From NCBI GenBank assembly GCA_947442105.1, contig CANEVH010000007.1, forward strand, positions 26,989-90,988: a DNA stretch of 64,000 bases, written 5' to 3'. Below, in pieces: positions 37,346-49,212 of the stretch (its first letter is position 1; every line of letters starts with the position of its first letter). Both the position numbers and the translations under genes were made by a program. The notes below the pieces were generated by a model. It was not told the origin of the DNA. It did not search any database and worked only from the letters and a program-made list of their open reading frames with translations. This DNA is from Comamonadaceae bacterium (lineage in GTDB: Bacteria; Pseudomonadota; Gammaproteobacteria; Burkholderiales; Burkholderiaceae_C).

Positions 37346-39088
37346 TTAGACGCTGATGCGCGTGCGCACCCACGCGGCAATCTCGCCCAAGGGCACGCTG
37401 GTGGCTGCCGCGTCGCGGCGGTGTTGGTACTCCACCATGCCGTCTTTCAGGCCCCGGTCGCCCAGGGTGACGCGGTGCGGTACGCCAATCAATTCCCAGT
37501 CGGCAAACATGGCGCCCGGGCGCTCGTTGCGGTCGTCCAAGATAACGTCCACGCCTGCGGCCAGCAGCTCGGCGTACAGCGCCTCGGCGGCGGCCTTCAC
37601 CTCCGGAAAACGGTCCGTGCTGATCGGGCACAAGGCCACGGTAAACGGCGCCAGCGCGTCGGGCCAGATGATGCCGCGCGCGTCATGGTTTTGCTCAATG
37701 GCAGCGGCGGGCAAGCGGGTAATGCCAATGCCGTAACAGCCCATTTCCATGGCTTGCGGCTTGCCATTAACGTCCAGAAAGGTGGCGTTCATGGCCTGGC
37801 TGTATTTGGTCCCCAGGTAAAAAATGTGGCCCACCTCAATACCGCGCTCAATGGCCAGCACGCCGCTGCCGTCGGGCGAGGCGTCCCCCGCCACCACGTT
37901 GCGGATGTCGGCCACCACATCGGGCTCGGGCAGGTCGCGGCCCCAGTTCACGCCGCTAATGTGAAAGTCCACCTCGTTGGCGCCGCAAATCCAGTCGCTC
38001 ATCAGCGCCACTTCGCGGTCGGCCACGATGCGCAGCGGCTTTTTTAACCCGACTGGACCCAGATATCCCGGCTCGCAGCCAAAGTGCGCGTCAATCTCAG
38101 GCAGCGTGGCAAAACGAAAGTCCGTCAGACCAGGAATCTTGCCGACCTTGACCTCGTTCATGCTGCGGTCGCCACGCAGCAGCAGCAACCATACCTGGGT
38201 TTTGACGATCTCACCGGCTGCGTCGCGCTCGTCGGTTGCCACCACCAAAGACTTGAGCGAGCTTTCCAGGGGCAAGCCCAGGTACTCCGCCACATCGACG
38301 CAGGTGCTTTTTCCAGGCGTGGCGACTTTGGTCATGGGTGCGGCGGGCGCGGGGCGTGGACCGACCGGGGCCAAGGCCTCGGCTTTTTCCATATTGGCGG
38401 CGTAGTCGCTGCCGGTGGAGTAGACGATGGCGTCCTCACCGGTGGCGGCAATCACCTGGAACTCTTCGCTCAAGTCGCCGCCAATAGCGCCACTGTCGGC
38501 GGCCACCGCGCGGTAGGTCAGGCCAAAGCGGTCAAAAATGCGGCGGTAGGCCTTGGCCATGACCTGGTAACTGGCTTTGGCCGCGTCGGCGTCGCGGTCA
38601 AAGCTGTAGGAGTCCTTCATGGTGAACTCGCGCCCACGCAGCAAACCAAAACGCGGGCGCCGCTCGTCGCGGAACTTGGTCTGGATTTGGTAAAAATTCT
38701 TGGGCAGCTGCTTGTAGCTCTTGATTTCCTGGCGCGCAATGTCGGTCACCACCTCTTCGCTGGTGGGTTGGACCACGTAGTCACGCGCGTGCCGGTCTTT
38801 GATGCGCAGCAGCTCGGGGCCCATCTTGTCAAAACGGCCGGTTTCTTGCCACAGCTCAGCGGGCTGCACCACGGGCATGCTGATCTCGATGGCGCCAGCA
38901 CGGTTCATTTCCTCGCGCACGATGGCCTCCACCTTGCGGATCACGCGCAGGCCCATGGGCATATAGGAGTAAATACCAGCACCTAGTTTTTTGATCATTC
39001 CGGCGCGCATCATGAGTTGGTGGCTGGGCACTTCGGCGTCCGCCGGAGCCTCTTTGAGCGTGGAAATCAGGAATTGGGAGGCTTTCAT
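37346..39088 (-). CDS. proS: Proline-tRNA ligase
   Basis: This 580-residue class II synthetase is the bacterial type with the editing (INS) domain between motifs 2 and 3. Motif 2 is [22 protein letters not shown] in part, INS lies at about 230-390, motif 3 is [18 protein letters not shown], and the anticodon-binding domain is the last 110 residues. Start ATG 39088 ([15 protein letters not shown]) is the normal N-terminus; the frame continues to 39241. It is divergent from rppH across about 100 bases. Confidence 0.97.
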   Translation of the reverse strand: MKASQFLISTLKEAPADAEVPSHQLMMRAGMIKKLGAGIYSYMPMGLRVIRKVEAIVREEMNRAGAIEISMPVVQPAELWQETGRFDKMGPELLRIKDRHARDYVVQPTSEEVVTDIARQEIKSYKQLPKNFYQIQTKFRDERRPRFGLLRGREFTMKDSYSFDRDADAAKASYQVMAKAYRRIFDRFGLTYRAVAADSGAIGGDLSEEFQVIAATGEDAIVYSTGSDYAANMEKAEALAPVGPRPAPAAPMTKVATPGKSTCVDVAEYLGLPLESSLKSLVVATDERDAAGEIVKTQVWLLLLRGDRSMNEVKVGKIPGLTDFRFATLPEIDAHFGCEPGYLGPVGLKKPLRIVADREVALMSDWICGANEVDFHISGVNWGRDLPEPDVVADIRNVVAGDASPDGSGVLAIERGIEVGHIFYLGTKYSQAMNATFLDVNGKPQAMEMGCYGIGITRLPAAAIEQNHDARGIIWPDALAPFTVALCPISTDRFPEVKAAAEALYAELLAAGVDVILDDRNERPGAMFADWELIGVPHRVTLGDRGLKDGMVEYQHRRDAAATSVPLGEIAAWVRTRISV

Positions 39089-39191
39089 GCGGGTACTCGT
39101 AAAACAGCGCGAACGGCGGTGTGACGGGCCTGTGACACAGCGGCGGCTCGCCGTGCATAATGGCCCAAGTTTAAAAATTTGGGGTTTGATT

Positions 39192-39782
39192 ATGCTTGAC
39201 CGGGACGGCTTTAGGCCCAACGTCGGCATCGTCCTGCTCAACCAGAAAAATCAGGTTTTTTGGGGCAAACGCATACGTACCCACTCGTGGCAGTTCCCGC
39301 AAGGTGGCATTGACCGGGGCGAAACGCCCGAGCAAGCCATGTTCCGCGAACTGCACGAAGAGGTGGGGCTCCAGCCGGAGCACGTTGCCATCGTCGCCCG
39401 AACCCGAGACTGGTTGCGCTACGAGGTGCCGGACCGCTACATCCGCCGCGATGCGCGCGGCCACTACAAAGGGCAAAAACAAATTTGGTTTTTGCTCCAA
39501 CTCACGGGTTTTGACTGGCACCTCAACCTGCGTGCCACCGAGCACCCGGAGTTTGATGCCTGGCGTTGGAACGACTACTGGGTACCGCTGGACGCGGTGG
39601 TGGATTTCAAGCGCGGCGTGTACGAGATGGCGCTGACCGAGCTCTCGCGCTATTTGCCACGCCAAGATGCGCGAACGCGCTTTGCAAACTCGGGCTTTCG
39701 CGGGCCTGCCGCGCAAGAGGTCCACACACCGGAGGCCAGTCCTGCCGAAACGCAAGGAGCAGAACGACACGACACGCCGTAA
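39192..39782 (+). CDS. rppH: RNA pyrophosphohydrolase
   Basis: This 196-residue Nudix enzyme removes pyrophosphate from the 5' end of mRNA and so starts RNase E-dependent decay. The N-terminus [20 protein letters not shown] and the Nudix box [20 protein letters not shown] are canonical for RppH, as is the [10 protein letters not shown] segment. The C-terminal 35 residues are variable and acidic. ATG 39192 gives the canonical start; the longer frame to 38991 is antisense to proS. Confidence 0.95.
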   Translation: MLDRDGFRPNVGIVLLNQKNQVFWGKRIRTHSWQFPQGGIDRGETPEQAMFRELHEEVGLQPEHVAIVARTRDWLRYEVPDRYIRRDARGHYKGQKQIWFLLQLTGFDWHLNLRATEHPEFDAWRWNDYWVPLDAVVDFKRGVYEMALTELSRYLPRQDARTRFANSGFRGPAAQEVHTPEASPAETQGAERHDTP

Positions 39783-39821
39783 ACCAGAGCAGCCCGCTTT
39801 GCAAAAAGCGCCGGGACTTCT

Positions 39822-40958
39822 CTAGCGCATGAGGACGAGGTTGTCGCGGTGCAACATCTCCGGCTCAGCCGCATAACCTAGCAAGGCCTCAAATTCGGAC
39901 GAGGGCTTGCGGCACAGCAAGCGCGCCTCAGCGCTTGAGTAATTGGCCAAGCCGCGCGCAATCTCCAGCCCGCTGGGGTCGCGCACGCCGATCACGTCGC
40001 CGCGCGAAAAGTCGCCATCGACCTGCACCATGCCGATGGGCAAAAGGCTTTTGCCCTCGTCGCGCACCTTGGCCGCCGCACCCGCGTCCACCACCACGGC
40101 ACCACGCATTTGCAAATGGTCGGCCATCCATTGCTTGCGCGCCTGGGTTTTTTGCGTGGGCGCCACTAGCAAGGTGCCAATGGCTTCGCCCCGGCTCAGG
40201 CGAATCAAGGCGTCAGGCTCGCGGCCCCAGGCAATCACGGTCGAGGCGCCAGAGCCTGCCGCCCGCTTGGCCGCCAAAATTTTGGTGATCATGCCGCCAC
40301 GGCCCAGGCTGCTGCCCGCGCCGCCCGCCATCACTTCCAGCGCCGGGTCCCCGGCTTGCGCCTGGTCCACAAGGCGGGCACTGGCGTCTTTGCGCGGGTC
40401 AGCGGTAAACAGGCCTTTTTGGTCGGTCAGAATGATCAGCGCATCAGCTTCGACCAGATTGGCCACCAGCGCGCCCAGGGTGTCGTTGTCGCCGAACTTG
40501 ATCTCGTCGTTGACCACCGTGTCGTTTTCGTTGATCACCGGCACCACGCCGAGCTTGAGCAGGGTCAGCAGCGTGGAGCGGGCATTCAGATAACGCTCGC
40601 GATCGGCCAAGTCGGCATGGGTGAGAAGCACTTGCGCGCTTCCCAGGCCGCTTTGGCGCAACTTGGTCTCGTACATCTGCGCCAGGCCCATCTGGCCCAC
40701 GGCGGCGGCGGCCTGCAATTCATGAATGGCCTTTGGCCGCGCGGCCCAGCCCAGGCGCTTCATGCCCTCGGCAATTGCGCCGCTAGACACCATGATGATC
40801 TCCACGCCGCCGCGCACGAGTTGCGCCATCTGACGGCACCATTCGCCAATTGCGGCCTCGTCCAGGCCCCGGCCCTCGTTGGTGACCAGGCTGGAGCCGA
40901 CTTTGACGACCACGCGTTTAGCGTCGCGCAGCGCGGTGGAAGGAATGGGTTGCGTCAT
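39822..40958 (-). CDS. proB: Glutamate 5-kinase
   Basis: This 378-residue enzyme phosphorylates glutamate, the first and feedback-inhibited step of proline synthesis. The amino-acid kinase domain starts [20 protein letters not shown] and includes [21 protein letters not shown]; a C-terminal PUA domain (about 285-370) begins [20 protein letters not shown]. It lies 58 bases downstream of obgE on the minus strand, the common rplU-rpmA-obgE-proB order. It converges with rppH. Confidence 0.96.
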   Translation of the reverse strand: MTQPIPSTALRDAKRVVVKVGSSLVTNEGRGLDEAAIGEWCRQMAQLVRGGVEIIMVSSGAIAEGMKRLGWAARPKAIHELQAAAAVGQMGLAQMYETKLRQSGLGSAQVLLTHADLADRERYLNARSTLLTLLKLGVVPVINENDTVVNDEIKFGDNDTLGALVANLVEADALIILTDQKGLFTADPRKDASARLVDQAQAGDPALEVMAGGAGSSLGRGGMITKILAAKRAAGSGASTVIAWGREPDALIRLSRGEAIGTLLVAPTQKTQARKQWMADHLQMRGAVVVDAGAAAKVRDEGKSLLPIGMVQVDGDFSRGDVIGVRDPSGLEIARGLANYSSAEARLLCRKPSSEFEALLGYAAEPEMLHRDNLVLMR

Positions 40959-41016
40959 GGGGCGGGGACGGAAAAAAGCGAAAAATGGCCCAAGCCAGGC
41001 TGCCGGAGCTTCGGGC

Positions 41017-42201
<1,185 letters not shown>

Positions 42202-42462
42202 TTACGCCGCAGCGGTCACGCTCACCGTTTGCTTGTTCAAAGCGCCTTTGGTGGCAAACGACACGTGGCCGTCAACCAGGGCGAACAAGGTGTGGTCTTT
42301 GCCGATGCCGACATTGGTTCCGGGGTGGAACTTGGTGCCGCGTTGGCGAACGATGATTGCGCCAGCCGTGATCAACTCACCGCCAAACGACTTCACACCG
42401 AGCATTTTGGGCTTGGAATCGCGCCCGTTTCGCGTAGAGCCGCCGCCTTTTTTCTGTGCCAT
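42202..42462 (-). CDS. rpmA: 50S ribosomal protein L27
   Basis: This 86-residue ribosomal protein has the normal N-terminus [16 protein letters not shown], which reaches the peptidyl-transferase centre, and the conserved [20 protein letters not shown] and [20 protein letters not shown]. It follows rplU by 23 bases and ends just before an intrinsic terminator. Confidence 0.98.
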   Translation of the reverse strand: MAQKKGGGSTRNGRDSKPKMLGVKSFGGELITAGAIIVRQRGTKFHPGTNVGIGKDHTLFALVDGHVSFATKGALNKQTVSVTAAA

Positions 42463-42485
42463 GACCTGTGTCCTTTAAGCCGCTC

Positions 42486-42797
42486 TTAAGCAACGATAGC
42501 GCCGATTTGCAGTTCAGTGAACTGCTGACGGTGCCCTTGGCGTTTTTGGTAGTGCTTGCGACGGCGCATTTTGAAGATGCGCACTTTGTCGTGCTTACCG
42601 TGTGACAAAACCGTCACCGTCACTGTTGCACCGGACACCAAGGGCGTGCCGACTTTCAGTTCTGCGCCGTTGCCGACCGCCAAAACTTCGTCAAACACAA
42701 TCTCTTGGCCTACATCCGCAGCAATCTGTTCTACTTTAATTTTTTCGCCAGCCGCAACCCGATATTGCTTGCCGCCGGTTTTTATGACCGCGTACAT
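42486..42797 (-). CDS. rplU: 50S ribosomal protein L21
   Basis: This 103-residue ribosomal protein starts [20 protein letters not shown] and ends with the family signature [23 protein letters not shown] 42797 is the standard start; an in-frame ATG 21 bases upstream adds seven non-family residues. First gene of rplU-rpmA. It is divergent from ispB, and the 147-base spacer must contain both promoters. Confidence 0.98.
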   Translation of the reverse strand: MYAVIKTGGKQYRVAAGEKIKVEQIAADVGQEIVFDEVLAVGNGAELKVGTPLVSGATVTVTVLSHGKHDKVRIFKMRRRKHYQKRQGHRQQFTELQIGAIVA

Positions 42798-42944
42798 ATT
42801 GACCTCTTCGATTATCAAGTCTACGGACGAATTTCCGCAGAGCCCGCGAGTATAGCAGTCCGACTCCGATGGACTGAACGAAGCAGCGCCTAGGCCGCGC
42901 TGTGCCAGAGCCGCTGCCTATAATCCAAAAAAAGCGATACGCGA

Positions 42945-43934
42945 ATGCAAATGCAGCAAACCACCCCCAGCTCTCCCCAGGGCCTTGCGTTCGTCGAACA
43001 CGAATTGCGTGAGGTGGACGCCGTGATCAAGCAGCGCCTCTCATCAAGCGTCGCGCTGGTGGGGGATGTGGCGCAGCACATCATTGCCGCAGGCGGCAAG
43101 CGCCTTCGCCCTACCCTGCTGCTGCTGTGCTGCGGCGCCTTGGGCTTCCAAGGCCAATCTCGGTTCAGCATGGCCGCAGTGATTGAATTTATCCATACCG
43201 CAACCTTGCTGCACGACGACGTGGTGGACGAATCCACTTTGCGCCGCGGCCTGCCCACAGCCAACGCCAAGTTTGGCAACCCGGCCAGCGTGCTGATTGG
43301 TGATTTTTTGTACTCACGCGCTTTCCAGATGATGGTCGAAGTGCAAGACATGCGCATCATGAAAGTGCTGGCAGATGCCACCAATGTGATCGCCGAAGGC
43401 GAGGTCATGCAGCTGATGAACATGCATAACGCGGACCTGACCGAAGAAGGCTATTTGCAGGTCATCCGGTCCAAAACGTCCAAGCTGTTTGAGGCCAGCG
43501 CCCAGGTGGGTGCTATCTTGGCGGGCGCAAGCCCAGCGCTGGAAGCGGCCTGCGCCGACTTTGGCCAGGCGCTGGGCACGGCCTTTCAAGTCATTGACGA
43601 TGTGCTGGACTACACCGGCGACGCCGCCGTGATGGGCAAAAACCTGGGGGACGACTTGCGCGAAGGCAAAGCCACCCTGCCCCTGATCGTGGCCATGCAA
43701 TTGGGCACCCCAGCGCAGCGCGACACGGTGCGCACGGCGATCGAGCAAGGCGACACCCAGATGCTGAACGAAGTGGCCTCTATCGTCAAAAGCACCGGCG
43801 CGCTGGACATCGCCCTAGAGTCTGCGGCGCGGGAAATCCACCGCGCTATTCGATTTGCGCAACACCTGCCACCGGGCCAGCACACCAGCGCCATGGTGGA
43901 CCTGGCCACCCGCTCCTTGGTTCGCACGCATTGA
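42945..43934 (+). CDS. ispB: Octaprenyl-diphosphate synthase (polyprenyl synthetase)
   Basis: This 329-residue trans-isoprenyl diphosphate synthase makes the polyprenyl tail of ubiquinone. The first Asp-rich motif is LLHDDVVDESTLRRG, the second is FQVIDDVLDYTGD, and GGKRLRPTLLLL is the usual N-terminal signature. Divergent from rplU, as in many proteobacteria. The start may be ATG 42945 or ATG 42951. ureD begins 57 bases downstream and might be transcribed from this gene's promoter. Confidence 0.95.
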   Translation: MQMQQTTPSSPQGLAFVEHELREVDAVIKQRLSSSVALVGDVAQHIIAAGGKRLRPTLLLLCCGALGFQGQSRFSMAAVIEFIHTATLLHDDVVDESTLRRGLPTANAKFGNPASVLIGDFLYSRAFQMMVEVQDMRIMKVLADATNVIAEGEVMQLMNMHNADLTEEGYLQVIRSKTSKLFEASAQVGAILAGASPALEAACADFGQALGTAFQVIDDVLDYTGDAAVMGKNLGDDLREGKATLPLIVAMQLGTPAQRDTVRTAIEQGDTQMLNEVASIVKSTGALDIALESAAREIHRAIRFAQHLPPGQHTSAMVDLATRSLVRTH

Positions 43935-43991
43935 ATTGGGTCGGCGCGGGCCAAATCTACCGCCGCGCGGGCCTCATCCTCGGCTTAACCA

Positions 43992-44822
43992 ATGTCTTGG
44001 CACGCCCAACTTCAGCTTGACTACAGCCGCCAAGGCGCGCGCACTGTGGCGCGGCACCTGCACAGCGGCCCCTTGCGCATTCTGCAAAGCCTGTACCCCG
44101 AAGGCGACGCGGTGTGCCACAACGTGCTGGTGCATCCGCCGGGCGGCCTGGTGGGTGGCGACACGCTGGACTTGCAGGTGCGGGCGGCGGCTGGTGCTCA
44201 CGGGCTGATCACCACACCCGGCGCGACCCGCTTTTACCGCAGCGACGAAGCCCTGGCGGTGCAGCGCACACACCTAACGCTGGAGGGCGATGCGCGCATC
44301 GAGTGGCTGCCACTGGAAACCATTTGCTACAGCGGCTGTCGCGCAGAGAACCGGCTGACGTTGGAGCTGGCACCGCAGGCGCAGTTGATGGGTTGGGACG
44401 TTACCGCGCTGGGGCTGCCGCACGCGGACCTGCCTTTCGTGGACGGTTTTGTGCAACAGCACCTGGAGCTGCCCGGCGTCTGGCTAGAGCGCGGTCGCGT
44501 GGGCGCTGACGACGCGCTGCTGCTCGACGGCCCAGCGGCCCTAGCGGGCATGCGATGCTGGGCCACGATGTACCTGGTGTGCGGCCAGCCCATGGACCGC
44601 GCCTACAAAGCAAGCGCGCTGGATGCTGCCCGTGAGGTAATCGCTGCGCACGCCCTTGCAGAGACTGCCGGCGCCACCAGCCCCAACGCGCAAACGGTGG
44701 TCGTGCGGGTGGTGGCTCCGCAGGTCGAGGCGGTGATGGGCTTGCTGCGCCAAATTCGCCTCGCTTGGCGGGTGCAGCTCTGGAAAATGGCGGCCAGTAC
44801 GCCGCGCATCTGGGCCATGTGA
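43992..44822 (+). CDS. ureD: Urease accessory protein UreD
   Basis: This 276-residue chaperone binds apo-urease with UreF and UreG for nickel insertion. Signatures are VLVHPPGGLVGGDTLDLQV, GATRFYRSDEALA and WLPLETICYSGCRAENRL, and the C-terminus AASTPRIWAM is typical. It is on the plus strand 57 bases after ispB, cut off from ureA (52326) by 7.5 kb of minus-strand genes, and it converges with urtE over 22 bases. In most relatives ureD directly precedes ureA. Confidence 0.95.
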   Translation: MSWHAQLQLDYSRQGARTVARHLHSGPLRILQSLYPEGDAVCHNVLVHPPGGLVGGDTLDLQVRAAAGAHGLITTPGATRFYRSDEALAVQRTHLTLEGDARIEWLPLETICYSGCRAENRLTLELAPQAQLMGWDVTALGLPHADLPFVDGFVQQHLELPGVWLERGRVGADDALLLDGPAALAGMRCWATMYLVCGQPMDRAYKASALDAAREVIAAHALAETAGATSPNAQTVVVRVVAPQVEAVMGLLRQIRLAWRVQLWKMAASTPRIWAM

Positions 44823-44844
44823 ACCACGGCGGCCCGGTGCGGCA

Positions 44845-45540
44845 TTAAATGGCCACCAGCTCGCGCACTCCGTCAATTTCCATGTTCGCGCCGCGCCCCC
44901 GCGCCAGCACCGAGCCGCGTTCCATGACGACGTAATCGTCGGCTAGGTCGCGGGCAAAGTCGTAGTACTGCTCCACCAGCACAATCGCCATCGAACCCTT
45001 GTCGGCCAACATGCGGATCACCCGGCCAATGTCTTTGATGATGCTGGGCTGAATGCCCTCGGTGGGCTCGTCGAGCACCAAGACTTTAGGGCCTGCGGCG
45101 AGCGCCCGCGCAATGGCAAGCTGCTGCTGTTGACCGCCTGAGAGGTCGCCGCCACGGCGGTGGCGCATGTCGTGAAGCACCGGAAACCAATCAAACAACT
45201 CGGGCGGCAGCGGCGTGGAAGCGGGTTTGCCCGCCAAGCCCATGGCCAGGTTTTCTTGCACGGTGAGGCGGCCAAATATCTCCCGGCCTTGGGGCACATA
45301 GCCCAAGCCTGCGCGGGCGCGTTCATAGGGCGTGGCGCCTTGCAGCGCCTTGCCGTCCAACACAATGGACCCGGTTTTGATGGGCACCAAGCCCATCATG
45401 GACTTGAGTAACGTGGTCTTGCCCACGCCGTTGCGACCCAGCACCACGGTGACCTTGCCCGGCGTGGCCTCTAGGCTGACGTCGCGCAAGATGTGCGAGC
45501 CGCCGTAGTACTGGTTGATTCCTTTGACTGACAAACCCAT
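44845..45540 (-). CDS. urtE: Urea ABC transporter ATP-binding protein UrtE
   Basis: This 231-residue ATPase is one of two in the UrtABCDE urea importer. Walker A is VLGRNGVGKTTLLKSM, the signature is DLSGGQQQQLAIARAL and Walker B is VLVLDEPTEGIQPS. N-terminal INQYYGGSHILRDVSL is typical of UrtE. Start ATG 45540 follows the urtD stop by 4 bases. It is the last gene of the urt operon and converges with ureD. Confidence 0.95.
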   Translation of the reverse strand: MGLSVKGINQYYGGSHILRDVSLEATPGKVTVVLGRNGVGKTTLLKSMMGLVPIKTGSIVLDGKALQGATPYERARAGLGYVPQGREIFGRLTVQENLAMGLAGKPASTPLPPELFDWFPVLHDMRHRRGGDLSGGQQQQLAIARALAAGPKVLVLDEPTEGIQPSIIKDIGRVIRMLADKGSMAIVLVEQYYDFARDLADDYVVMERGSVLARGRGANMEIDGVRELVAI

Positions 45541-45544
45541 GGTG

Positions 45545-46420
45545 TTAGCGCCCCAAATAAACTTCAATCACCCGCTCGTCGGCCTGGACCTGGGCCAATG
45601 GCCCCTGGGCCAACACAGAGCCTTCGCACAGCACGGTCACGGTGTCGGAGATGGCTTTGATGAAGGCCATGTCGTGCTCCACCACCACCAGCGAGTGCTT
45701 GCCTTTGAGGCTTAAAAACAACTCGGCGGTGCGCTCGGTTTCCTGGTCGGTCATGCCGGCCACGGGTTCGTCGAGCAGCAGCAGCTTGGGGTCTTGCATC
45801 AAAAGCATGCCAATTTCCAGCCACTGCTTTTGCCCGTGGCTGAGCAGGCCGGCCTGGCGGTTCAGGCTGTCTTGCAGGTGGATGGTGTGCAAAACCTCGA
45901 TCAGGCGCTGGGCTTGCTCGGAAGTGCGCTTGAAGAACACCGAGGCGCGCACGCCTTTGTGGGTTTTGAGCGCCAGTTCCAGGTTCTCGTACACCGTAAG
46001 TTGCTCAAACACCGTCGGCTTTTGGAACTTGCGGCCAATGCCGAGCTGGGCGATCTCGGGCTCGCTGTGGCGCAGCAGGTCGATGGTGCTGCCAAAAAAC
46101 ACGGTGCCCGAGTCGGGCCGGGTTTTGCCGGTGATGATGTCCATCATGGTGGTTTTGCCCGCGCCATTGGGGCCGATGATGCAGCGCAGCTCGCCGGGTG
46201 CTATGTCCAAGGAGAGGTGCTTGATGGCCTTGAAGCCGTCAAAGCTGACGTTCACGTCTTCCAAATACAAGATGCGTCCATGCGAGACGTCCACCTCGTG
46301 CGAGGTGCGCACGCTCGCAAACCCGGCGTTTTGGCCACCCGCTGCCGTTTGGCCGCTGGGTTGCAGTGGCGCGCGCGCTTGCAAGCGCTGGGCGCCTTGC
46401 TCCAATAAATCGGGGGTCAT
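45545..46420 (-). CDS. urtD: Urea ABC transporter ATP-binding protein UrtD
   Basis: This 291-residue ATPase has Walker A IIGPNGAGKTTMMDII, signature LLSHGQKQWLEIGMLL (LSHGQ, as usual in UrtD) and Walker B LLLLDEPVAGMTDQE. About 45 extra N-terminal residues with low complexity precede the domain. Start ATG 46420 overlaps the urtC stop (ATGA), so translation is coupled; the longer frame to 46708 is a shadow of urtC. Confidence 0.95.
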   Translation of the reverse strand: MTPDLLEQGAQRLQARAPLQPSGQTAAGGQNAGFASVRTSHEVDVSHGRILYLEDVNVSFDGFKAIKHLSLDIAPGELRCIIGPNGAGKTTMMDIITGKTRPDSGTVFFGSTIDLLRHSEPEIAQLGIGRKFQKPTVFEQLTVYENLELALKTHKGVRASVFFKRTSEQAQRLIEVLHTIHLQDSLNRQAGLLSHGQKQWLEIGMLLMQDPKLLLLDEPVAGMTDQETERTAELFLSLKGKHSLVVVEHDMAFIKAISDTVTVLCEGSVLAQGPLAQVQADERVIEVYLGR

Positions 46421-47520
46421 ACCTGGCCTCCGCGCAGTTTGCGCACCAAGCCCACCACGCCCTGGGGCAGGTAGAGGGTGACGCCAATGAACAAGGCCCC
46501 GAGGAAGTACAGCCAAAACTCGGGGTAGGTGACGGTAAGCCAGCTCTTGGCGCCATTGACCAAAAAGGCGCCGATGATGGGGCCAATCAGCGTGGCACGC
46601 CCGCCCACTGCGGCCCAGACTGCAATCTCGATCGAGTTGGCCGGGCTCATTTCGCCGGGGTTGATGATGCCGACCTGGGGCACGTACAGGGCGCCGGCCA
46701 CGCCGCACACCATGGCCGAGAGCGTCCAGATGGCCAGCTTGTAGCCCAGCGGCGAGTAGCCGCTGAACATAACGCGCGACTCGGCGTCGCGAATGGCCTG
46801 GAGCACGCGGCCAAACTTGGACGCCACCAGCCAGCGCGCCAGCAAATAAAAGCCCAGCAAAAACGACGCCGTCAGCACAAACAAAGCCATGCGCATGCCC
46901 GGCGTGGCGATGGTGATGCCCGCCAGGCGCTTGAAATCGGTAAATCCGTTGTTGCCGCCAAAACCGGTCTCATTGCGGAAAAACAGCAGCATGGCGGCGA
47001 AGGTGAGCGCTTGGGTGATGATGGAAAAGTACACGCCCTTGATGCGCGAGCGAAAGGCAAAAAAGCCAAACACCAGCGCCACCAGCCCCGGCACCGCCAC
47101 CACCAAAAACAGCGTGGCGGGCAAGCTGCCGCTCAGCGCCCAATGCCAGGGCAGCTCTTTCCAGTCCAAAAACACCATAAAGTCGGGCAAGGCGCTTTTG
47201 TAATTACCGTCCAGGCCAATCTGGCGCATCAGGTACATGCCCATGGCGTAGCCGCCCAGCGCAAAAAACAGGCCGTGGCCCAGGCTCAAAATGCCGGTAT
47301 AGCCCCAGATCAGGTCCATGGCCAGCGCGCACATGGCGTAGCACATGATCTTGGCGACCAGGCCCACGGCAAAGTCGCTCAGGTGAAAAACGCTGTCCTC
47401 GGGCACCAGCAAATTGAGCACCGGCACCAGGCCGCACAGCAGGGCGAGCGCGGCCAGCCAAACGGCCCAGGCGGTGCGCGATAGCACGGGGGCGGGGGTG
47501 GGTAAAACGATAGGTGTCAT
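46417..47520 (-). CDS. urtC: Urea ABC transporter permease UrtC
   Basis: This 367-residue permease of the branched-chain amino-acid type (LivM-like) has about ten transmembrane segments. GYTGILSLGHGLFFALGGYA is a family signature. Cytoplasmic EAA-type loops are also present. Both ends overlap neighbours by 4 bases (urtB stop, urtD start), giving a tightly coupled operon. Confidence 0.95.
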   Translation of the reverse strand: MTPIVLPTPAPVLSRTAWAVWLAALALLCGLVPVLNLLVPEDSVFHLSDFAVGLVAKIMCYAMCALAMDLIWGYTGILSLGHGLFFALGGYAMGMYLMRQIGLDGNYKSALPDFMVFLDWKELPWHWALSGSLPATLFLVVAVPGLVALVFGFFAFRSRIKGVYFSIITQALTFAAMLLFFRNETGFGGNNGFTDFKRLAGITIATPGMRMALFVLTASFLLGFYLLARWLVASKFGRVLQAIRDAESRVMFSGYSPLGYKLAIWTLSAMVCGVAGALYVPQVGIINPGEMSPANSIEIAVWAAVGGRATLIGPIIGAFLVNGAKSWLTVTYPEFWLYFLGALFIGVTLYLPQGVVGLVRKLRGGQV

Positions 47521-49121
47521 GCTTCGGCACTCCGGCCCTTCATGGCAAAAATGCCTTGGGGGCGCTTTTGGATGAATACGATGATGAGCAGCAGCACGGC
47601 AATTTTGGCCAGCACCGCGCCCGCCAAGCCTTCGAGAAACTTATTGAGCACGCCCAAGCCCAGCGCAGCGACCACGGTGCCCGCAAGCTGGCCCACGCCG
47701 CCCAGCACCACCACCATAAAGGCGTCCACGATGTAGCTTTGGCCCAGGTCCGGCCCCACATTGCCTACTTGGCTGAGCGCGCAGCCCGCCAGGCCAGCAA
47801 TGCCGGAACCCAGCGCGAAGGCGTAGGTGTCAATGCGCGCGGTGTTAACACCCATGCAGGAGGCGATGGGGCGGTTTTGTGTAACTGCGCGCACGAACAG
47901 GCCCAGACGCGTTTTGCCCACCAATAACGCCACTGCCGCCAGCACGCTCAGCGCAAAGGCGATGATGATGATGCGGTTGTAAGGCAGCGACAAATTGCCC
48001 ATGAGCTGAATGCCACCGCTCATCCAGCTGGGGTTTTCCACGCCCACGTTTTGTGCGCCGAACAGCGTGCGCACGCCCTGCATCAGCATCAGGCTGATGC
48101 CCCAGGTAGCCAGCAGCGTCTCCAGCGGGCGGCCATACAAAAAGCGGATGACGCCACGCTCTAGCGCGGCGCCCACCAGGGCTGAAACCAAAAACGCCAC
48201 CGGCACGCTGGCCAGCAAATACCATTCAAAGGCACCGGGCAGGTATTTTTGAAACACGCCTTGCACCACGTAAGTGGCATAGGCGCCAATCATCATCAGC
48301 TCGCCGTGCGCCATGTTGATCACGCCCATCAGGCCGTAGGTAATGGCCAGGCCCAACGCCACCAGCAGCAAGATGGAGCCCAGGCTGATGCCGCTAAATA
48401 TCGCCCCCAAGCGGTCGCCCCAGGCCAGGCGGTCTTTGACCTCGCGCAGGCTCTTGAACAAGGCTTGTTTGACACTGGGGTCGGTCTCGACCTGCAAGCG
48501 CTCGGCCAGCAGCGTTTGCGTGGCGGCCTGCGCACTTTGGCCCAGCAGCGCAGCGGCTTGCTGGCGTTTGGCGGGGTCGTCGCTGGACAGCAAAGCCGCC
48601 GCGCGCAGCAGGCCCAATCGGTCGCGGATATCAGACTCGGTTTCTTGCGCCAGCGCCTTGTCGATCAAGGGCAGTTGTGCGTCGCTCACCTGGCCTTGCA
48701 AAGCCTTGGCGGCCTCGCGGCGCACCGCAGGCTCGGCGCTCAGCAATTTGAGCGCAGCCAGTGCGTTGTCGATTTCGCCGCGCATGCGGTTGTTCACCAT
48801 CGCGTCTTCGGCGGCTTGCAACGCGTCTGCGGCGATGCTGAGCGACTCGCCGCTGCTTGCATCCAATGCTTTATCGCCCTGTACGACGATCGGCTTGCCG
48901 TCCACCACTTTGACCGCACCGTCCGCCAAGGCTTGTATGAACAGCAGGGTTTGGGCGTCCGGGCTTTGCACTGCGGTCTGGAGGGCGGCGATGCGCGCGT
49001 CTCCATCGCCAATGGCCATTTTTTGTGCCTGCTCCGGCGTCAGTGCGAAGGACGGCCCGGCGCCAAGCAGGGCTATAGCGCCTGTCCACAGCGCGCGCCG
49101 AAATGCGAATCTAAATCTCAT
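47517..49121 (-). CDS. urtB: Urea ABC transporter permease UrtB
   Basis: This 534-residue protein is longer than LivH because UrtB carries an N-terminal extracytoplasmic domain of about 220 residues: a signal peptide (FRRALWTGAIALLGAGPSFA) and then helical repeats. The permease part starts around 240 (ISLGSILLLVALGLAITYGL) with GVINMAHGELMMIGAYATYV. ATG 49121 is preceded by GAGGA at correct spacing; a TTG 12 bases upstream is less likely. Confidence 0.95.
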   Translation of the reverse strand: MRFRFAFRRALWTGAIALLGAGPSFALTPEQAQKMAIGDGDARIAALQTAVQSPDAQTLLFIQALADGAVKVVDGKPIVVQGDKALDASSGESLSIAADALQAAEDAMVNNRMRGEIDNALAALKLLSAEPAVRREAAKALQGQVSDAQLPLIDKALAQETESDIRDRLGLLRAAALLSSDDPAKRQQAAALLGQSAQAATQTLLAERLQVETDPSVKQALFKSLREVKDRLAWGDRLGAIFSGISLGSILLLVALGLAITYGLMGVINMAHGELMMIGAYATYVVQGVFQKYLPGAFEWYLLASVPVAFLVSALVGAALERGVIRFLYGRPLETLLATWGISLMLMQGVRTLFGAQNVGVENPSWMSGGIQLMGNLSLPYNRIIIIAFALSVLAAVALLVGKTRLGLFVRAVTQNRPIASCMGVNTARIDTYAFALGSGIAGLAGCALSQVGNVGPDLGQSYIVDAFMVVVLGGVGQLAGTVVAALGLGVLNKFLEGLAGAVLAKIAVLLLIIVFIQKRPQGIFAMKGRSAEA

Positions 49122-49212
49122 CAGAGTCCTCAAAATAGAAAAACCGCCGCAACTTTCGGGCCAGCCTGCGCCCGAAAAGCTGCGACGGCGGTTCAGCGCC
49201 TGGGAATGGTGC

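Noticed and set aside
36669..37631. Long upstream extension of the lytic transglycosylase gene
   Set aside because: The extra N-terminal part lies over the 3' end of proS and is Arg-rich nonsense; the signal peptide starts at 37340.
46366..47484. 372-codon plus-strand frame
   Set aside because: Antisense to urtC; rich in His, Gln and Ala in the way GC-rich shadows are.
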